Below the pieces are notes generated by a model. The model did not search any database and had not been told where the DNA came from. It saw only the letters and a list, made by a program, of their open reading frames with translations. From NCBI RefSeq assembly GCF_011174675.1, contig NZ_JAANIG010000027.1, forward strand, positions 1 to 64,000: a stretch of 64,000 nt of DNA. The letters run 5' to 3'. Source of the DNA: Perlabentimonas gracilis (GTDB lineage: Bacteria > Bacteroidota > Bacteroidia > Bacteroidales > Tenuifilaceae). The translations under genes and the position numbers were made by a program. This document shows, one piece after another, positions 8,438 to 19,045 of this stretch (position 1 is the stretch's first letter; every line of letters starts with the position of its first letter).

Positions 8438-8572
8438 ATCTTCTGATTTTTCGATACCCCAAATTTATAAGGATGTTTGGAATTATTTAGCCATCGGAGT
8501 TTTACTTAGCTAATTTTAACGGCATCATGCTGATCTATAGAGGGCCATCTAATCAACCAATAAAAACTGAAT

Positions 8573-10987
8573 CTACCTGCCAAGATGTTGCTTTAGCCAG
8601 CTGTCAATTTCCCATGCCTGATGTAATATCGATTGCCTGGCTCTATACCCATGGCTTTCGAAGGGTAGCATAACCAAACGTGCAGGCCCACCATGGCCAT
8701 TGATGGCCTGATAGAATCTCTCGCTTTGCATGGGGAACGTACCGCTATTGTTGTCGTCAACCCCGTGAATTAGTAGTATTGGGGTTTTAATCTTGTCGGC
8801 ATGCATGAATGGCGACATGCTGTTGTATACATCGGGAGCCTCCCAGTAGGTGCGCTCCTCGCCTTGAAAACCAAAGGGCGTTAGCGTTCTGTTGTATGCT
8901 CCGCTTCGGGCAACTCCCGCTGCAAACAGGTCGCTGTGGGCAAGTAGGTTGGCAGTCATGAATGCACCGTACGAGTGCCCACCAATTGCTATGCGCTTTG
9001 GGTCGGCTACACCATCGTTTACCAAGTGGTCAATGGCTGCCTTGGCATTCGCAATAAGTTGTTCAACAAAGGTGTCGTTGGGGAGGAGTGAGTCTTGTCC
9101 CACAATGGGCATACCAACCTGATCGAGAACGGCGTATCCACGGGCAACCCATAAAATTGGCGATAATCGGGAAGGGCGAATAAAACGATATGGAGAGCCT
9201 GTAACCTGTGCGGCCAATTCTGGATCGACATATTCTCTGGGGTAAGCCCACATGAGAACGGGGAGTTTCTTGGAACCCTTTTTGTATCCAGCTGGTAGAT
9301 ATAGGGTTGCCGACAGATCAACTCCATCGTTGCGCTTGTAGCGCACCATCTCCTTCTGAACCTCTTTTAGCTGTGGGTAAGGATGTGGGTAGTCGGTAAA
9401 TGGCGTAATACGCTTCCTACGTAAATCTCTGATGTAGTAGTTGGGCTGCTCTGTTTCCGATTCGCGTTGGGTTAAGATGTTACGAATGGGGTCGTCAAGA
9501 ATTGCTACGAACCGCTCGTAGTAGGGTGCCTGGCATTGCCATAGCCTTTTGGTGTTAAGCGTTTCAATATCTAATTCGTCAAGAAAAGGCATGTCACCTT
9601 CGGGCGATGCACCTTGACCCGATAGGTATAGCTTCGTTCTATGCTTATCGGTTCTAAGCGTTCGGTACCCATTGGGGTTTGCTTCGGTGATAAGGCTGCC
9701 GGGATCGCCATATGCATCTTGATAGGATCTATCCCAAACTACACGCTTGGGTTGTCTCTCATCCGATGGGTTGAAGAAACTAACCACCATTCGGCGTGTT
9801 TCCCACCAGCGTTCGTAAACAACGGCCATCTGGTCCCAGCCCCAAGTAATTCCAGCATATCTGAAGTTAAGCGAGAGGAAAGGGGTAGCGCTGGTGTTGA
9901 ATGGAGCATCAAGCGTGTAGAGAAGATCACGAATCTCGGCAATCCTTTTGGGATCTCCCTCGTCTTGCGCTTCTACCCAAACTATGGTCGATGGCTTGTC
10001 GTTGCGCCACTGGTGGCTACGTGGACCTTTGCGCACAGCGCTAAATCCTTGGGGAATGCTTTCGGTAAGCGGTACCTCGGTAAGTTTCTTAATTAGCTTT
10101 CCGTTGGTATCCCAAACCTCCACTAGCTGAGGAAACCGATGGTAAGGCACAATGTACGAAAAGGGGCGAATGATTTGTTGAACCAGAATATACTCCCCAT
10201 CGGGCGATATGGAGTAACTACCAATAAGTCCAGGGTTTCCAATGGTTTCGGGATCGTTCCCCTCGGATGCTTTTTTTAGAACGCTGGTGGCGTAGTACTC
10301 AAACTTTTGCTCATCAAGTGGATTTTGCAGAAGATCCTGATAGGTACGTACCGTTGTTTTTTTCCCTGATGAAACCTGAATCGATGGGCCCTCGGGTAAA
10401 GCATCCTCGAAGGTTAGTCCTTCGCGCTCGAGTACCCGTGATGAGTAGATGAAATATTGGCTGTTGGGTGCCCACTCAACGGTTCCGCGCCCAAGCACCT
10501 CGTGCACATTGCTTGCCCAGCGTGTGGCCTCTCCATTGGCAACGTTGGCTACCCAAATCTCAATATTCTTTGGAAAGTATATGGTGATGGCCAGCTTGTT
10601 ACCGTCGGGCGACCAGCTAAAACCTTTAATATTGCCGTTGCTTGGTAGCCCAGTAACGGGGTACTCATCTTTTGCTTCGAATTTACGAAAGGTGAGTTTT
10701 TCCCAAAGCCGAGGCTTGCTCGATCCGAAGTTTTCGGGGTTTAGCCTTATGCCAGCTAACCTCAATTCGGTTTGCGCCATCTCGGCAATGTCGGGCATTC
10801 CCTGTGGGTAGGCAAATAGCACGTGCGAGCGTGTTGGGTTTAGATATAGTGATGGTGTTGAGGGTGCATCAATTAGCTCAAGAAGTTCCTTCGCAGGTTC
10901 CATATAGCGCGTTGGCTCTTGGGCAATGCTTGCTATTGTGCAGGCAATAAGCACTAGCGTAATTGGGAAGATGGCAATTCTTTTCAT
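8573..10987 (-). CDS. S9-family prolyl oligopeptidase-like serine peptidase
   Basis: 804 residues with a signal peptide (ITLVLIACTIASIAQ). An N-terminal beta-propeller region (WSPDGNKL, ISPDGEYIL repeats) is followed by an alpha/beta-hydrolase catalytic domain from about 560. The catalytic serine is in GGHSYGAF (Ser672), with Asp near GVDDNNSG (about 743) and His in ESHGYRAR (about 779). The layout is closest to the glutamyl-endopeptidase-like S9 group. It is likely periplasmic or exported and degrades peptides. It appears to be transcribed alone. Confidence 0.88.
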   Translation of the reverse strand: MKRIAIFPITLVLIACTIASIAQEPTRYMEPAKELLELIDAPSTPSLYLNPTRSHVLFAYPQGMPDIAEMAQTELRLAGIRLNPENFGSSKPRLWEKLTFRKFEAKDEYPVTGLPSNGNIKGFSWSPDGNKLAITIYFPKNIEIWVANVANGEATRWASNVHEVLGRGTVEWAPNSQYFIYSSRVLEREGLTFEDALPEGPSIQVSSGKKTTVRTYQDLLQNPLDEQKFEYYATSVLKKASEGNDPETIGNPGLIGSYSISPDGEYILVQQIIRPFSYIVPYHRFPQLVEVWDTNGKLIKKLTEVPLTESIPQGFSAVRKGPRSHQWRNDKPSTIVWVEAQDEGDPKRIAEIRDLLYTLDAPFNTSATPFLSLNFRYAGITWGWDQMAVVYERWWETRRMVVSFFNPSDERQPKRVVWDRSYQDAYGDPGSLITEANPNGYRTLRTDKHRTKLYLSGQGASPEGDMPFLDELDIETLNTKRLWQCQAPYYERFVAILDDPIRNILTQRESETEQPNYYIRDLRRKRITPFTDYPHPYPQLKEVQKEMVRYKRNDGVDLSATLYLPAGYKKGSKKLPVLMWAYPREYVDPELAAQVTGSPYRFIRPSRLSPILWVARGYAVLDQVGMPIVGQDSLLPNDTFVEQLIANAKAAIDHLVNDGVADPKRIAIGGHSYGAFMTANLLAHSDLFAAGVARSGAYNRTLTPFGFQGEERTYWEAPDVYNSMSPFMHADKIKTPILLIHGVDDNNSGTFPMQSERFYQAINGHGGPARLVMLPFESHGYRARQSILHQAWEIDSWLKQHLGR

Positions 10988-11145
10988 TGTGTAGAGTTTA
11001 TGGGTTAAAATATTCTGAAGTTCGATGTTGAGGCTGCTTGAACTGTTTTGACCAAAATTACCATTTTTGGTTTAAGGAATTTTACAAACCTCCAAAAAAC
11101 AATTATTTTTGGCATTCGGTAAACTAGAATAAAAAATCAACAAAG

Positions 11146-11964
11146 ATGATGGAGAAGTATAAGGCTATAGTTGAGAACACTTGGGAAAATCGTCAGAGTG
11201 GTTTCTCGGAAGAAACCCTAGAGGCTATTGAGCATATAATTGAGATGTTGGACAAGGGAACTATTAGAGTTGCTGAGCCAAAGGGCGATGAGTGGATGGT
11301 GAACGAGTGGGTTAAAAAGGCCGTAATTATGTACTTCCCCACTCGCCAGATGGAGACCATTGAGGTGGGGCCATTTGAGTTTCATGATAAAATAGCCCTA
11401 AAGAAGAATTATGCCGAACTAGGGGTGCGCGTGGTGCCACATGCTATAGCCCGCTACGGATCGTTTGTGGCCAAGGGGGTTATCATGATGCCATCGTACG
11501 TTAATATCGGTGCTTTTGTTGATGAGGGTACAATGGTTGACACTTGGGCAACTGTGGGTTCGTGTGCCCAGATTGGAAAGAATGTCCACCTCTCCGGCGG
11601 AGTAGGCATTGGTGGCGTGCTTGAACCAGTGCAGGCAGCCCCAGTAATTATTGAGGATGGTTGTTTTATTGGTTCGCGCTGCATAATTGTTGAGGGCGTT
11701 AGGGTTGGTAAGGAGGCTGTGCTGGGAGCCAATGTGGTAATAACCAAATCGACCAAAATAATTGACGTTACTGGAAGTGAGCCCATTGAGTATAAGGGCG
11801 AGGTTCCTCCACGCTCGGTTGTTATACCGGGGTCGTATACCAAAAAGTTTCCTGCAGGGGAGTTTCAAGTTCCATGCGCCATGATTATTGGTCAGCGTAA
11901 GGCGTCGACCGATCTTAAAACCTCCCTAAACGATGCCCTAAGGGAGCATAGTGTTGCGGTTTAG
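11146..11964 (+). CDS. dapD: 2,3,4,5-tetrahydropyridine-2,6-dicarboxylate N-succinyltransferase
   Basis: 272 residues, full family length. It has a helical N-terminal domain and a left-handed parallel beta-helix (hexapeptide repeats from about residue 100; VGSCAQIGKNVHLSGGVGIG). MMPSYVNIGAFVDEGTMVD is a family signature. The enzyme succinylates tetrahydrodipicolinate in lysine and diaminopimelate synthesis. Two ATGs in a row leave the start uncertain by one codon. TATTTTTG at about 11104 could be its -7 box. Confidence 0.93.
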   Translation: MMEKYKAIVENTWENRQSGFSEETLEAIEHIIEMLDKGTIRVAEPKGDEWMVNEWVKKAVIMYFPTRQMETIEVGPFEFHDKIALKKNYAELGVRVVPHAIARYGSFVAKGVIMMPSYVNIGAFVDEGTMVDTWATVGSCAQIGKNVHLSGGVGIGGVLEPVQAAPVIIEDGCFIGSRCIIVEGVRVGKEAVLGANVVITKSTKIIDVTGSEPIEYKGEVPPRSVVIPGSYTKKFPAGEFQVPCAMIIGQRKASTDLKTSLNDALREHSVAV

Positions 11965-12063
11965 CTTATTGTTTTCTTTCTCAATAATTCTTTATTAATT
12001 GTGGTAGAGTCGTTTGGTAAGATGCGCTTGTTTAGGCCAGTGTTTCTTAGGTAATGGGATAGT

Positions 12064-13206
12064 ATGCATATGTCATTTGCAAGGAGTAAGGTTGAGGCTT
12101 GGCTAAAGTCAGTAATTGCTACGGCTCTTTCTGTTCTGTTGGCCCAATCGGTAGTTGTTGGTTCTGAAACATCCCACAATAAGGATTATGATGTGGTAAA
12201 CCAGTCGTTCTTTCAGGCTGCATACTATCGGGGGGCTGTATATCCGCACCATGATTATATCCAGTTTCATGCAAGTGGATTTGTTAATGGGCTCGACCTA
12301 CGCGTGGGCAAAAATTTGCCTAAGGTTCGTCCGTTAAATCCGCCTATGCTGGGAGTGGGGGTATATGCGTCTGGCCTTGGGAATAGCCGTGTGTATGGCA
12401 ATTTGTACAGTGGCTTTGTATTCTTCACATCGCAATACGTTACAGGTAAGCAATTCTCGCTTGGTACAACTATCACCAGCGGTTTAGGGTATATTACCCG
12501 GCCATACCATAGGATAGACAACCCTATGAATCAGGCCAATGGTTCGCACTGGAATGCATTTATACAGCTATCGCTCGAGATGCAATTCAGGGTTTCATCA
12601 GACCTTTCAATAATGGTAAGCCCTATTTATTCACATGCATCGAACGGAAGAGTTAAGTTGCCCAACTCGGGCATAAACACTTTTGCCTTAAGGCTGGGGG
12701 CAAACTATATGCTTAAGCAATCGCCTAGTGCAATTAGTCAAGTTGATGATTTAACAGATTTACCCAATAGGCATAGAATTACGCTGTTGTTTAATGGTGG
12801 TGTGTTTGAGGATAACAAATCTAAACCTATTCCCTGCTATACGCTGGGTTATGCTACTTATTACTCGTACTATGTTAACCCAATGGCTAGGGTAGGGGCT
12901 GGAGTTGATATGTTTTATATCCCCATAGATTATTCGATATACCCCGAAAATAAGATGGTAAGTGATTACGCCCCTCTGTCGGGAGGTATACACTTTGGCT
13001 ACGAGTTTGTTTGGGATAAGCTTTCGTTTGTAATTCAACAGGGTGTAAGGGTGTTAAGTTCGAACCCCAACGAGTCGATACTTTTTTCAAGGGTAGGCAT
13101 AAGGTATAGGTTTGCCAATAAGCTTTTTGTTAACTGTAGTCTAAAATCGAGTAAACTAGCTGCCGAATACATCGAGTGGGGAGTAGGTTACGATATTAAT
13201 CTTTAG
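12064..13206 (+). CDS. PagL-like lipid A deacylase (acyloxyacyl hydrolase family)
   Basis: 380 residues with an N-terminal hydrophobic export segment (about 15-35), then an outer-membrane beta-barrel. The segment YSHASNG with PNSGINTF (about 190-205) matches the PagL catalytic His-Ser motif. Family members remove the 3-O-linked acyl chain from lipid A in the outer membrane. It is longer than Pseudomonas PagL because of a C-terminal second barrel-like half. The next gene starts 3 bp downstream. Confidence 0.75.
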   Translation: MHMSFARSKVEAWLKSVIATALSVLLAQSVVVGSETSHNKDYDVVNQSFFQAAYYRGAVYPHHDYIQFHASGFVNGLDLRVGKNLPKVRPLNPPMLGVGVYASGLGNSRVYGNLYSGFVFFTSQYVTGKQFSLGTTITSGLGYITRPYHRIDNPMNQANGSHWNAFIQLSLEMQFRVSSDLSIMVSPIYSHASNGRVKLPNSGINTFALRLGANYMLKQSPSAISQVDDLTDLPNRHRITLLFNGGVFEDNKSKPIPCYTLGYATYYSYYVNPMARVGAGVDMFYIPIDYSIYPENKMVSDYAPLSGGIHFGYEFVWDKLSFVIQQGVRVLSSNPNESILFSRVGIRYRFANKLFVNCSLKSSKLAAEYIEWGVGYDINL

Positions 13207-13209
13207 GTA

Positions 13210-13947
13210 ATGGGTATGTGTCGCAAATTATTAGCCATAGCAATTATATGTATGCTTTCGCTTTGCGGATGCGAAGATATGATATTGGATAGATACGGCG
13301 ATATTGAAACGGTTGAGGAGACGCTACCTGTTATCACCAAGTTTGAAGTGCTTAACGGATTTAACATCTACCTAAAACCCGATACTCTTTATAAAATTAT
13401 TGTTGAGGCACCCAGTGCAATGTTGGGTGATATTGTTTTTGATGTGAATGAGGGTGTGCTCACGCTCTCCGATAAAAACGGTTTTAAGTGGAATCCTGCA
13501 TACGTAACCCCTAGTGTTACCATTTGCTTTCCAGTACTCGAACATATTTCCATTGCTGCACCTGCCAACATTAAAACCATAGGCACTGTTCAGCAGGAAT
13601 CGTTATACATACTAACAACCTTGCATACCGGTGTAGTTGAGCTGGATGTAGATGTGGATCGACTTAATATCATCACTGGTAATTCAATCGACTCTGGGAT
13701 CTTTATTGTGTCGGGAAGGGCTGCCAACGCAAGTTTTTGGATGCGCAATTCCGCCTCGCTTAACGCCCTATCGCTCGATGCTGGGTTTGTTAGGATGATA
13801 AATAATACCAAGGGCGATAGCTATGTGCAGGTAAACCAAACCTTAAGGGTCGTTCTCAACTCGTACGGTAACGTATATTACACCGGAAACCCTACCACTA
13901 TCGATATCCAAGAGCGAAGCTCCACGGGTAATCTGTATCCTCTTTAG
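13210..13947 (+). CDS. GIN-domain (DUF2807) lipoprotein
   Basis: 245 residues with a lipoprotein signal (IICMLSLCGC). The rest follows the putative auto-transporter adhesin head GIN pattern: FEVLNGFNIYL at the start, then repeated short beta-strand turns as in a beta-helix, and VYYTGNPTTID at the end. Unlike the paralogue at 16251 it lacks SGSGD repeats. It begins 3 bp after the PagL-like gene, so both are probably one transcript. Confidence 0.75.
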   Translation: MGMCRKLLAIAIICMLSLCGCEDMILDRYGDIETVEETLPVITKFEVLNGFNIYLKPDTLYKIIVEAPSAMLGDIVFDVNEGVLTLSDKNGFKWNPAYVTPSVTICFPVLEHISIAAPANIKTIGTVQQESLYILTTLHTGVVELDVDVDRLNIITGNSIDSGIFIVSGRAANASFWMRNSASLNALSLDAGFVRMINNTKGDSYVQVNQTLRVVLNSYGNVYYTGNPTTIDIQERSSTGNLYPL

Positions 13948-14016
13948 CCAAGAACCATAATTAAGTTGACTCGAAAGGTTTTTAGCTATAACTTGTACTC
14001 CCAAAAACAAGTTGTC

Positions 14017-14361
14017 ATGCTTAAGATTTTTCATAATCCTCGCTGCAAGCATAGCCGTGCAGGGCTAGAGTATCTGAAATCGAAAACCGGTGAGTTTGAA
14101 GTTCGTGAGTACCTAAAGAACACCCTTACCACCGACGAGATAAAGGAGATTCTTTTGAAGACCAACCTCGAACCTTCGGCCATTGTTCGCCCGCAGGAAG
14201 ATTATTTCAAAAAATTCCTGAAAGGGAAGAGTTTTACCGTGGACGAATGGGTTAAGATCATCAGGGAAAATCCCAAGCTGTTGCAGCGTCCTATTGTTGT
14301 AGGCAAGTTAAAAGCCGTTATCGGAAACCCTCCCCATGAAATTGATAAGGTGCTGCGATAA
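14017..14361 (+). CDS. ArsC/Spx/YffB-family thioredoxin-fold protein
   Basis: 114 residues from the ATG at 14017; the longer reading uses a TTG and adds 17 unrelated residues. FHNPRCKHSRAG has the single active-site Cys of glutaredoxin-type ArsC, and QRPIVVGKLKAVIG is the family C-terminal motif. Glutaredoxin-type ArsC reduces arsenate, but many homologues (YffB, Spx-like) have other redox roles; the isolated position next to a fumarase gives no arsenic link. Confidence 0.8.
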   Translation: MLKIFHNPRCKHSRAGLEYLKSKTGEFEVREYLKNTLTTDEIKEILLKTNLEPSAIVRPQEDYFKKFLKGKSFTVDEWVKIIRENPKLLQRPIVVGKLKAVIGNPPHEIDKVLR

Positions 14362-14420
14362 TACCGGTGTTCTTTGTTAGTAGTCACTTTTTTGTTTGCT
14401 AAACCCTAAAACCAAATACT

Positions 14421-16037
14421 ATGGCTACCCCACAATTTAAGTATTTCGACCCCTATCCTCTGGGTGATGACAAAACCAACTACTACCTGCTTACCAAGGA
14501 CTTTGTGTCTACCTCAAATTTCGAGGGGCATGAAATTCTAAAGATTAAGCCCGAGGGGCTAACCCTTTTGGCGCAAACGGCGCTTCGCGATGTGTCATTC
14601 ATGCTTCGTACGGAGCATTTGCAGCAGCTGGGCGAGGTGCTAAGCGACCCCGAAGCCAGCGAAAACGATAAGTACGTGGCGCTTACCCTCCTTAGGAATG
14701 CCGAAGTGTCGGCCAAGGGTGTACTTCCCTACTGTCAGGATACAGGTACTGCGGTTATTTTTGCCCGTAAGGGGCAAACCGTTTGGACAGGAGCGAACGA
14801 TGCGGAGGCGCTGTCGCTGGGCGTATACAAAACCTACACCGAGGAGAATCTGCGCTACTCGCAAATCGTTCCCCTCGATATGTATACCGAAAAGAATTCT
14901 GGCACAAATCTTCCAGCACAGATAGATATAACCGCCACATGCACCGATGATTATAGATTTATTTTTATAGCCAAAGGAGGGGGCTCGGCCAATAAAACCA
15001 TGCTTTTTCAAGAGACCAAGGCTTTGCTTAACCCCGAAAAGTTAGAGCAGTTTTTAATTGACAAGATGCGCTCGCTGGGAACGGCTGCATGCCCGCCCTA
15101 CCACATTGCATTTGTGATTGGTGGAACATCTGCCGAGGCCTGCCTCAAGTACGTGAAGTTGGCATCGGCCAAATATATGGATAGCCTGTCTACCGAAGGG
15201 AATGAGGGGGGGCAAGCCTTTCGTGATGTGGCTCTGGAGAAGAGGATATTAGATGCTGCGTATAAGCTGGGCATTGGAGCTCAGTTTGGTGGAAAATATT
15301 TTGCTCTCGACCTCAGGATTATCCGCCTGCCTCGTCACGGTGCTTCCTGCCCAGTGGGTATGGGAGTGTCCTGTGCAGCCGATAGAAATATCAAAGCAAA
15401 AATAAACAAAGAGGGTATTTGGATTGAGAAACTCGACGGTAAGCCTGGGCGCTTTATTCCCGATGAATATCGAAAGGATAATACAGAGGGTGCTGTAAGC
15501 ATCGACTTAAATCAACCAATGGAACAGATCCTAGCGCAGCTTTCAAAGCATAAGGTGGGCACAAGATTATCGTTAAGCGGCATCATTGTGGTGGGGCGCG
15601 ATATAGCCCATGCTAAGCTTAAAGAGCGAGTTGAGAGCGGCGAGGGACTTCCTCAATACATTAAGGATCACCCCATATACTATGCCGGACCAGCTAAAAC
15701 ACCAGCAGGAATGGCATCGGGTTCCTTTGGCCCAACCACCGCTGGGCGAATGGATTCGTATGTGGATCTGTTCCAAAGCCACGGCGGCAGCATGGTGATG
15801 ATTGCCAAAGGCAATAGGAGCAAGGCAGTTACCGATGCGTGTAAGAAGTATGGTGGGTTCTATCTGGGTAGTATTGGTGGGCCAGCAGCCATACTGGCTC
15901 AGGAGAATATTAAAAAGGTTGAACTTATTGAGTATCCCGAGCTGGGAATGGAGGCTGTTTACCGCATCGAGGTTGAGGATTTTCCAGCCTTTATCCTTGT
16001 GGATGACAAGGGCAACGACTTTTATGCCATGATATAG
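14421..16037 (+). CDS. Class I fumarate hydratase (iron-sulfur)
   Basis: 538 residues. The N-terminal alpha domain carries CQDTGTAV, and [16 protein letters not shown] provides the other cysteines expected to bind a [4Fe-4S] cluster. The C-terminal beta domain begins near residue 360 ([28 protein letters not shown]). It interconverts fumarate and malate and is typical of anaerobes because the cluster is oxygen-sensitive. A class II enzyme is encoded 1 kb downstream. Confidence 0.92.
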   Translation: MATPQFKYFDPYPLGDDKTNYYLLTKDFVSTSNFEGHEILKIKPEGLTLLAQTALRDVSFMLRTEHLQQLGEVLSDPEASENDKYVALTLLRNAEVSAKGVLPYCQDTGTAVIFARKGQTVWTGANDAEALSLGVYKTYTEENLRYSQIVPLDMYTEKNSGTNLPAQIDITATCTDDYRFIFIAKGGGSANKTMLFQETKALLNPEKLEQFLIDKMRSLGTAACPPYHIAFVIGGTSAEACLKYVKLASAKYMDSLSTEGNEGGQAFRDVALEKRILDAAYKLGIGAQFGGKYFALDLRIIRLPRHGASCPVGMGVSCAADRNIKAKINKEGIWIEKLDGKPGRFIPDEYRKDNTEGAVSIDLNQPMEQILAQLSKHKVGTRLSLSGIIVVGRDIAHAKLKERVESGEGLPQYIKDHPIYYAGPAKTPAGMASGSFGPTTAGRMDSYVDLFQSHGGSMVMIAKGNRSKAVTDACKKYGGFYLGSIGGPAAILAQENIKKVELIEYPELGMEAVYRIEVEDFPAFILVDDKGNDFYAMI

Positions 16038-16250
16038 CATCAAGATATCTCCAGCAATTTCAATGACCCAGACGTTGTGGCTAAATTATTGGACAGGTTA
16101 TACAGAATTATAGCACGGAATTGATGATTGTCTTGTCTTCAGTCTTAAGACACGCATTTTTACCCGAATTATTAAAAAACATTGAAACTTATGCAGCAAA
16201 TAAATTTTCAACTCGTCGTTTTGGTGTCAAATCAATTATGTAAAAAGATC

Positions 16251-16976
16251 ATGAAAAATGCGATTCAACACCTAAGCGTAGCCATAGCATTAAGCGTGGC
16301 CATTATTACATCGTCATGTGTAACCACATATAGCGGCGAAACCGTTAAGGAGGATAGGGCTTTAGCTAACTTCTCATCCATTCAGCTGGCCATTCCGGCC
16401 GATTTGTACCTATCGCAGGGCGATACCTATAGCTTTACCATCGAGGGTGATAAAGATTTTTTGAGCGAAGTTATCACCGAGGTAAAGGGTAGCTCCCTTG
16501 TTATTAAAACCGAGGGTTGGGTAAACTTTGGATGGAGAAATCTGAAGGTAAAGGTTTTTGTAACTATGCCCGAGGTTAATGGCCTTACCGTTTCTGGCTC
16601 TGGCGATATTCGGGCTCAAACCCCAATCGCTACAGAGAACCTAAGTGTACGTGTTTCGGGAAGTGGCGATGTGAACATATCCAACCTAACGGTTCGTGAT
16701 TTGGATGTTGCCGTCTCTGGTTCGGGCGACGTGAAGCTGTCGGGCAAAGGGAGTGCTGGAGATGCCAGCGTTAAGGTTACCGGTTCGGGCGATGTTGCTC
16801 TTCATGGAATTGAGTTCAATAATGCCGAGGTAAGCATTTCTGGTTCCGGTGATGCTTACCTAGTCGCTAGTCAGAGCCTTAAGGCTCGTGTTGTTGGGAG
16901 CGGCGACATTGTGTACTCCGGAAACCCATTGGTCGATGGTAAGGTATCGGGTTCGGGACGAATTAGAAACAAATAG
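16251..16976 (+). CDS. GIN-domain (DUF2807) lipoprotein with SGSGD repeats
   Basis: 241 residues from the ATG at 16251, which directly precedes the signal sequence (AIALSVAIITSSC). The mature protein carries about seven repeats of the type VSGSGDV / VTGSGDV / VVGSGDI at 18-25 residue spacing, giving a regular right-handed beta-helix, as in the head-GIN family. It is probably surface or periplasmic; the function is unknown. It is flanked by the two fumarase genes and followed by a strong terminator. Confidence 0.8.
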   Translation: MKNAIQHLSVAIALSVAIITSSCVTTYSGETVKEDRALANFSSIQLAIPADLYLSQGDTYSFTIEGDKDFLSEVITEVKGSSLVIKTEGWVNFGWRNLKVKVFVTMPEVNGLTVSGSGDIRAQTPIATENLSVRVSGSGDVNISNLTVRDLDVAVSGSGDVKLSGKGSAGDASVKVTGSGDVALHGIEFNNAEVSISGSGDAYLVASQSLKARVVGSGDIVYSGNPLVDGKVSGSGRIRNK

Positions 16977-16983
16977 CCTCAAG

Positions 16984-17057
16984 TTTTGTTACTAAATATA
17001 AAAGGGAGAAAGCGTTACGGTTTCTCCCTTTTGCTTAAAACTATTTTAGTAACAAAA
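16984..17057. terminator. Nested inverted repeats, terminator between GIN gene and fumC
   Basis: An inner perfect 12-bp stem (17000-17011 with 17021-17032, 9-nt loop, AAAAGGGAGAAA) ends in TTTT and looks like an intrinsic terminator. An outer perfect 13-bp pair TTTTGTTACTAAA (16984-16996) and its complement (17045-17057) encloses it, ending 10 bp before the fumC start. Confidence 0.8.
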
Positions 17058-17067
17058 GACTTCAACT

Positions 17068-18453
17068 ATGTACAGGGTCGAAAGAGATACTATGGGCAAG
17101 GTGAATGTGCCAGCCGATATGCTATGGGGGGCTCAAACCCAGCGATCGCTTCAGAATTTTAGGATAGGCAGTGAGCGGATGCCCGAAGAGGTGATAAAAG
17201 CATTTGCCATTATTAAAAAGGCAGCTGCATTAGCTAACCATAAACTTAGGGTTTTGCCCCAACATAAAATGGATTTGATTGTAGCCGTGGCCAATGAGAT
17301 TATTGACGGCAAGCATATCGATCAGTTTCCGTTGGTGGTTTGGCAAACGGGTTCGGGTACTCAAACCAATATGAACCTGAACGAGGTTATTGCCAATAGG
17401 GCGCATCTGCTAAGCGGTGGTTCGCTCCTTGATGCAAAGAAAATCCTTCATCCCAACGATGATGTGAACCTCTCGCAGAGTAGCAACGATACATTTCCAA
17501 CAGCCATGCATATTGCATCCTACTCAACCTTGATAGAACAAACCATACCTGCATTAAGCGCTTTGCACAAGCTGCTCGTTGCAAAAAGCAATGAGTTTTC
17601 TGAGGTAGTAAAGATTGGTCGCACCCACTGGATGGATGCCACACCGCTAACCCTTGGGCAGGAATTCTCTGGGTATGCATCTCAGGTTGAGCATGGCATA
17701 AAGGCTTTAGAGAATACGCTGCCCCATATGCTCGAACTGGCGTTAGGTGGCACCGCAGTGGGTACAGGGATAAATGCCCCCAAAGGTTTTTCCCTGCTGG
17801 TGGCCGAAATCATAGCAGATCTTACTGGATATCCATTTGTTTCGGCAGGCAATAAGTTTGAGGCATTGGCTGCACACGATGCCTTTGTTGAAACCCACGG
17901 GGCGCTCAAGCAGATAGCCGTAAGCCTTATGAAGATTGCCAACGATATTCGAGTGATGGCCTCAGGTCCACGCAGTGGAATTGGTGAGCTAATCCTGCCG
18001 GCCAATGAGCCCGGCTCATCCATAATGCCCGGTAAGGTTAACCCAACACAGGTTGAGGCGCTCACCATGGTATGTGCACAGGTTATTGGTAACGATACGG
18101 TCATTGCCGTAGGTGGGATGAATGGCCATTTTGAACTCAACGTGTTTAAACCGCTCATTATTCAAAACTTTATGCAGTCGGCTAAGCTGCTAGCGCAGGC
18201 TGTGCAGAGCTTCAATACCAATGCGCTACAGGGATTAAAGCCCAACTTGCAAAATATTGATCGTAACCTTGCCAACTCGCTAATGCTTATCACAGCCCTT
18301 AACCCACATATAGGTTACGAAAAATCGGCTGAGATAGCCAAAATGGCTTACGACCAGAATCTGACGCTCAAAGAGGCTGCAATGCAGCTGGGCTATGTGT
18401 CCGAAGAGCAGTTTGATAGGTGGGTGGATCCTAGGAGGATGGTGGGGAGGTGA
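17068..18453 (+). CDS. fumC: Class II fumarate hydratase
   Basis: 461 residues, normal length. It has [34 protein letters not shown] and the family signature [13 protein letters not shown] with the catalytic serine. It needs no iron-sulfur cluster and is oxygen-stable. Having it beside the class I enzyme suggests alternative use under oxidative or iron-poor conditions, which is an inference. The right half of the outer inverted repeat lies just upstream of the start and could be a regulatory site. Confidence 0.93.
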   Translation: MYRVERDTMGKVNVPADMLWGAQTQRSLQNFRIGSERMPEEVIKAFAIIKKAAALANHKLRVLPQHKMDLIVAVANEIIDGKHIDQFPLVVWQTGSGTQTNMNLNEVIANRAHLLSGGSLLDAKKILHPNDDVNLSQSSNDTFPTAMHIASYSTLIEQTIPALSALHKLLVAKSNEFSEVVKIGRTHWMDATPLTLGQEFSGYASQVEHGIKALENTLPHMLELALGGTAVGTGINAPKGFSLLVAEIIADLTGYPFVSAGNKFEALAAHDAFVETHGALKQIAVSLMKIANDIRVMASGPRSGIGELILPANEPGSSIMPGKVNPTQVEALTMVCAQVIGNDTVIAVGGMNGHFELNVFKPLIIQNFMQSAKLLAQAVQSFNTNALQGLKPNLQNIDRNLANSLMLITALNPHIGYEKSAEIAKMAYDQNLTLKEAAMQLGYVSEEQFDRWVDPRRMVGR

Positions 18454-18541
18454 AAGAATGATGAATAATGAATATTGAACACCGAATTTTGAAGTTGTAA
18501 TCCCAACGGTTGGTGGTGTTAGATTTATTATCGATAGCTAA

Positions 18542-19042
18542 TTAGAATGTTTCTCCTAATTCTCTAAACATTTCCATTGATCTTATGTAACGAATATTAA
18601 GAGCTTTACAGGGTTCTGGGATTTTAATTTTGCTCTTCATTTCAGGTCTACTCACTTCTTGGGTAACAATTGTCCTTGTGGTTGTGTCACCCAAAGCGTA
18701 AGCAATAATAAAGGCATCTGCTTCGTCAGCATCTAAGAATTCATTTATAGCATTCTGTGAATAATGAGAGTTTCTTGAAAAAGCCCAAAGTGTAACTAGC
18801 CTGTATTCATTAATAACTTCTATAGTGTCTTTGAAAAAATTAACAGGTAAATTATTTGTGCACCAATATTCTAATGCATCATTTTTATCGTAAATCTCAT
18901 TTTTCACCTTATCAATGCTAATTATTTTACCTTCAAGTGCTAATTGTTTTACTTTATTCCAAAAACTGAAAGCAACGTCAAGTGGGTAGGTGTCTCTATG
19001 CGCCTGAATAAAAAAATTGCTATCTACTATATAGACTCCCAT
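18542..19042 (-). CDS. DUF4411 PIN-like toxin
   Basis: 166 residues. It begins with VYIVDSNFFIQAHR, the first acidic motif of a PIN-fold ribonuclease, and has DADEADAFIIAYAL with further acidic residues in the middle. DUF4411 proteins are usually paired with XRE-ImmA/IrrE proteins as type II toxin-antitoxin systems, as here: the partner ends 3 bp upstream. Base composition is clearly more AT-rich than the flanking genes, which suggests acquisition. Confidence 0.82.
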   Translation of the reverse strand: MGVYIVDSNFFIQAHRDTYPLDVAFSFWNKVKQLALEGKIISIDKVKNEIYDKNDALEYWCTNNLPVNFFKDTIEVINEYRLVTLWAFSRNSHYSQNAINEFLDADEADAFIIAYALGDTTTRTIVTQEVSRPEMKSKIKIPEPCKALNIRYIRSMEMFRELGETF

Positions 19043-19045
19043 CCA

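Noticed and set aside
13050-13080. tRNA-like TTCGAAC motif
   Set aside because: It lies within the PagL-like coding sequence and lacks the rest of a cloverleaf.
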